In this document: positions 54,417 through 56,843 of the stretch, piece by piece | Position numbering within the stretch: the first letter of the stretch is position 1 | How the letters are laid out: each line of letters starts with the position of its first letter | Assembly (NCBI GenBank): GCA_964533215.1 | Contig: CAZHLJ010000009.1 | Location: forward strand, 1 to 56,843 | Reading direction: 5' to 3' | DNA length: 56,843 nt | From: Bact-08 sp964533215 | GTDB taxonomy: Bacteria; Bacteroidota; Bacteroidia; Bacteroidales; UBA932 | The notes under the pieces: model-generated | The model's database searches: none | What the model was told of the DNA's origin: nothing | Seen by the model: only the letters and a program-made list of their open reading frames with translations | Program-made: the position numbers and the translations under genes

Positions 54417-56084
54417 CTATAATGTCAGTCTGTTTCCAGAGTCGACCTTGACTGCCCTCTTCCATTTCTCTGTGTATCCAGGAAAATCCGGTGCTGGAGG
54501 GATGACTGGAGAAAACCCGTTGTTCATGAAAGACCCGTCAGGATTCTGCTTTTTGGTATTTCCATCGATATATTTTACCATGAGGTATTTATCCAGTTTT
54601 TTCCATTTTTCGAAAAGAGAGTTTGCGCTATTGACAGAGTAGTTTGTAAGGAACTCTCCCAAGTATTGTTTCTCCTGCCCATATATAGAGAGGGCTGTCC
54701 TGTCAATAGCCTGGACTTCTGCAATTCTGGCGTTTTCATGCTTATCGATTATCGAACGGACCTCCGTACCAATATGGTTGTACCGCAGATATGCGAACTG
54801 AGCTATCCTGTTCACAATCCAGAACATTGAGCTTTCAGAATATTCTATCATAGATCCGTTACCTTCTGCATAGTGATCTGATATGCTTTGAGAAGAGGTG
54901 TAGATAGGCGTGAGTGGAGATGTTGCAGCATCATCCACTCCAAACCAAAAAATTCCCCCAATCTCTTTAGGCATCCATGAACGACACTCTCCAATGAACC
55001 AGAAGCCCGTCTGCTGAGTGGCTATAGCTCTTTCATTGAAATAGGTTTTGCCGTCTACTTCATAATCCATAGGACGCCATCTGTATGGTAGACTGTTTCC
55101 ACCTGCTCCTATATCCTGAGTCATATCCAATGGAGTGCCCTCATAATGGTCACGCATCATATCGGCGACATCTTTAAGCGAAATCTTCCCCTTGGCTTTT
55201 ACATATAGGGGCATCCTGTTTTTAGGATTACGTCCCAAGGCGTAGTCGAGATACTTGTTCATATCTTCTGCTCCAAAACGGTTGAAGAAGCTCCATACCC
55301 TGGCATCACATCCTCTTATAGTCCCTCCATCTGCAGGGCCGTATGTGTCGGCAAAGCTGAAGTCTTTATCACTTCCATTGTAAAGCCCTTGTTCGCGTGC
55401 ATGAGAAATTACGTCTGCTGAATAGAGACAATTTTCAGGATCATTTAATGGGAAACGGGTGATTCTAGCCTGATTTGCATGTCCAGATATAGTCCCATCA
55501 GGGAGTTTAACCGCTACCCAGACCGCACCCTTATTCTGATTGACTCCATTCACTTTTTTCGGAGCCTTTCCAATTATTTCAAGAAACCATACTTCATTTG
55601 GGTCTGCAATTGAAATAGATTCTCCAGAGGATGCATAACCATATTCTGCCGCCAGTTTTGTAATAACCCCTATTGCCTCACGCGCGGTTTTTGACCTCTG
55701 AAGAGCTATATACATCAGTGATCCATAATCCAGGATTGCCTCTGGGTCGTACTGAGATTTGAGACCACCCCAGGTTGTCTCACCGATTACTACCTGATAT
55801 TCATTCATATTGCCGGTTACGGAATAGGTTTGTCTGGCCTGAGGGATTTCACCAAGATACCTTCCTTTTCCCCATTCATATATTTTAAGCATCGTCCCTT
55901 CTGGATAATTCTGTGCCGGATAGAACACAAGTGTCCCATAACGTGTGTGTGAATCCGCAGAGTAACTTACCATTGTAGAGCTATTTTTGGATGCTCCTTT
56001 AGTAATTAGTAAATTAGTGCAGGATTTACCCTCTTGAATAAGAAGGAAAAATAGAAATAAACAGCTTAAAAAAATTCTCTTCAT
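54417..56084 (-). CDS. Dipeptidase, C69 family, exported
   Basis: An Ntn-type hydrolase of about 555 residues. The signal peptide ends LIQEGKSC and the exposed Cys (SCTNLLITKGAS) is the expected N-terminal nucleophile. Other motifs: VSYSADSHTRYGTL, VVIGETTWGG, YGYASSGESISIADPNEVWFLEIIG and GGNSLPYRWRPMDYEV. Start chosen at the ATG 56084; an upstream ATG at 56105 is less likely. Its product is probably periplasmic and acts on dipeptides. Divergent from the 23S promoter. Confidence 0.93.
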   Translation of the reverse strand: MKRIFLSCLFLFFLLIQEGKSCTNLLITKGASKNSSTMVSYSADSHTRYGTLVFYPAQNYPEGTMLKIYEWGKGRYLGEIPQARQTYSVTGNMNEYQVVIGETTWGGLKSQYDPEAILDYGSLMYIALQRSKTAREAIGVITKLAAEYGYASSGESISIADPNEVWFLEIIGKAPKKVNGVNQNKGAVWVAVKLPDGTISGHANQARITRFPLNDPENCLYSADVISHAREQGLYNGSDKDFSFADTYGPADGGTIRGCDARVWSFFNRFGAEDMNKYLDYALGRNPKNRMPLYVKAKGKISLKDVADMMRDHYEGTPLDMTQDIGAGGNSLPYRWRPMDYEVDGKTYFNERAIATQQTGFWFIGECRSWMPKEIGGIFWFGVDDAATSPLTPIYTSSQSISDHYAEGNGSMIEYSESSMFWIVNRIAQFAYLRYNHIGTEVRSIIDKHENARIAEVQAIDRTALSIYGQEKQYLGEFLTNYSVNSANSLFEKWKKLDKYLMVKYIDGNTKKQNPDGSFMNNGFSPVIPPAPDFPGYTEKWKRAVKVDSGNRLTL

Positions 56085-56157
56085 ATTGTCAATAATTTGA
56101 GGCAAGATAGCAAAATTGCTGATATGGATTAATTAGTTTTAAAAATTCCTAAAAAAA

Positions 56158-56188
56158 TTTGGAGATTTAAAAAAAGTCCCTACCTTTG
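56158..56188 (+). promoter_or_regulatory. rRNA-type promoter before 23S rRNA
   Basis: TTTG (56158-56161), 19 nt, TACCTTTG (56181-56188), both elements at the textbook Bacteroidota spacing. It is followed by CAGCCCG and a leader with GTTCTTTGACGTTTTGAGAG, resembling the antitermination-type leader normally found in front of 16S genes. The leader runs to the 23S start near 56360. Confidence 0.85.
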
Positions 56189-56359
56189 CAGCCCGTTTGA
56201 GAAAAAACGGACAGTTCTTTGACGTTTTGAGAGAGATAAAGAGGTAAAAAATGGAGATAGAATTAATATACAGCAATGTATTTTGGATTCATCTCGAGCG
56301 AAAAAAAATTGATTGGGTCTGTTTAATTGAAAGATTAAGGGACTGCAATTTCATACTAT
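56189..56359 (+). other. 23S rRNA leader (antitermination region)
   Basis: A 170-nt transcribed leader with a boxA-like GTTCTTTGACG (about 56214-56224) and a short hairpin CCGTTTG-AGAAAA-AACGG just before it. It leads straight to 23S, without 16S or tRNA genes. Confidence 0.65.
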
Positions 56360-56843
56360 AAGAAGTTACTTAAGGGCGAACGGAGGATGCCTAGGCTTCT
56401 ATGGGCGAGGAAGGACGTGGTAAGCTGCGAAAATCCGCGGGGATCTGCAAACAAGAATTGATCCGTGGGTGTCCGAATGGGGGAACCCGGCTGGTTGAAG
56501 GCCAGTCACGTATTTATACGAGCCAACGCAGGGAACTGAAACATCTTAGTACCTGCAGGAAAAGAAAGAAAAATCGATTCTCTGAGTAGTGGCGAGCGAA
56601 AGGGGAATAGCCCAAACCGTCGTTGTTTCGGCAATGGCGGGGTTGTAGGACCGCGATACTTTCACATGATAATAAGAAGAACCGATTGGAAAGTCGGGCC
56701 GGAGAGGGTGATAGTCCCGTATTCGTAGCGATCATGTGAGACAGCGGTATCCTGAGTAAGGCGGGACACGAGGAATCCTGTCTGAAACTGCGGGGACCAT
56801 CCCGTAAGGCTAAATACCAATAGAAGACCGATAGTGAACCAGT
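56360..56843 (+). rRNA. rrl: 23S ribosomal RNA, 5' part
   Basis: The 5' end AAGAAGTTACTTAAGGGCGA and ACGGAGGATGCCTAGGC, then GGAAGGACGTGG, GGGTGTCCGAATGGGGGAA and TAGTGGCGAGCGAAAGG, are conserved 23S domain I segments. The gene runs off the window. Exact 5' end estimated. Confidence 0.95.

Overview
The window looks like chromosomal DNA from a member of Bacteroidota, most likely Bacteroidales. Four things point there: two SusC/SusD pairs, a FecR/ECF-sigma regulated outer-membrane system, an arginine operon with the N-succinyl-ornithine type carbamoyltransferase (argF'), and promoters of the Bacteroidota type (TAnnTTTG, with an upstream TTTG). Start codons lack obvious Shine-Dalgarno sequences. 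There are no insertion sequences, phage genes or CRISPR arrays. All positions and functions were read by eye and no search was run.

Layout. 1-185: 3' part of tRNA-Ile, then tRNA-Ala, closed by a strong terminator. 182-5356 (minus): a small lipoprotein, a GH29 fucosidase and the de novo NAD genes nadB-nadC-nadA. 5484-12354 (plus): a glycosyltransferase, a HIT-like DUF4922 protein, a SpoIID-like protein, an AmpG-like permease carrying a large extra loop domain, and a NamZ-type exo-muramidase; together these suggest peptidoglycan (muropeptide) recycling. 12427-19072 (minus): an ECF sigma factor, FecR anti-sigma, SusC with an STN signalling domain, and SusD, with no enzyme attached. 19186-22275 (minus): a ROK regulator and a sodium:solute symporter. 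22542-39052 (plus): a polysaccharide utilization-like locus with two GHL10-like proteins, SusC, SusD, a DUF5018-like lipoprotein, two SGNH esterases, a DUF4434 protein, an AGE epimerase, and an unusual fusion of a metallophosphoesterase with an FAD oxidoreductase.

39117-46019: FMN reductase, MalY-type lyase, YbjQ protein, a carboxypeptidase-regulatory-like protein, peptidase T and an OPT oligopeptide transporter. 46077-54403 (plus): an arginine operon (GNAT-argG-argC-argD-argF'-argB-argE-argH), preceded by a 21-codon leader ORF with five Arg codons right at the predicted transcript start. 54417-56084 (minus): a C69 dipeptidase. 56158-56843: a consensus rRNA-type promoter and leader leading directly into 23S rRNA, with no 16S or tRNA between.

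Main points of interest: (1) tRNA-Ile/tRNA-Ala with its own terminator and a 23S gene with its own promoter lie about 56 kb apart, so the rRNA genes look unlinked; (2) a probable arginine attenuation leader peptide; (3) a GNAT enzyme in the place of the missing N-succinylglutamate synthase; (4) a ROK/symporter-controlled locus of unknown substrate with two palindromes in the divergent promoter region; (5) a muropeptide-recycling cluster with a modified AmpG.
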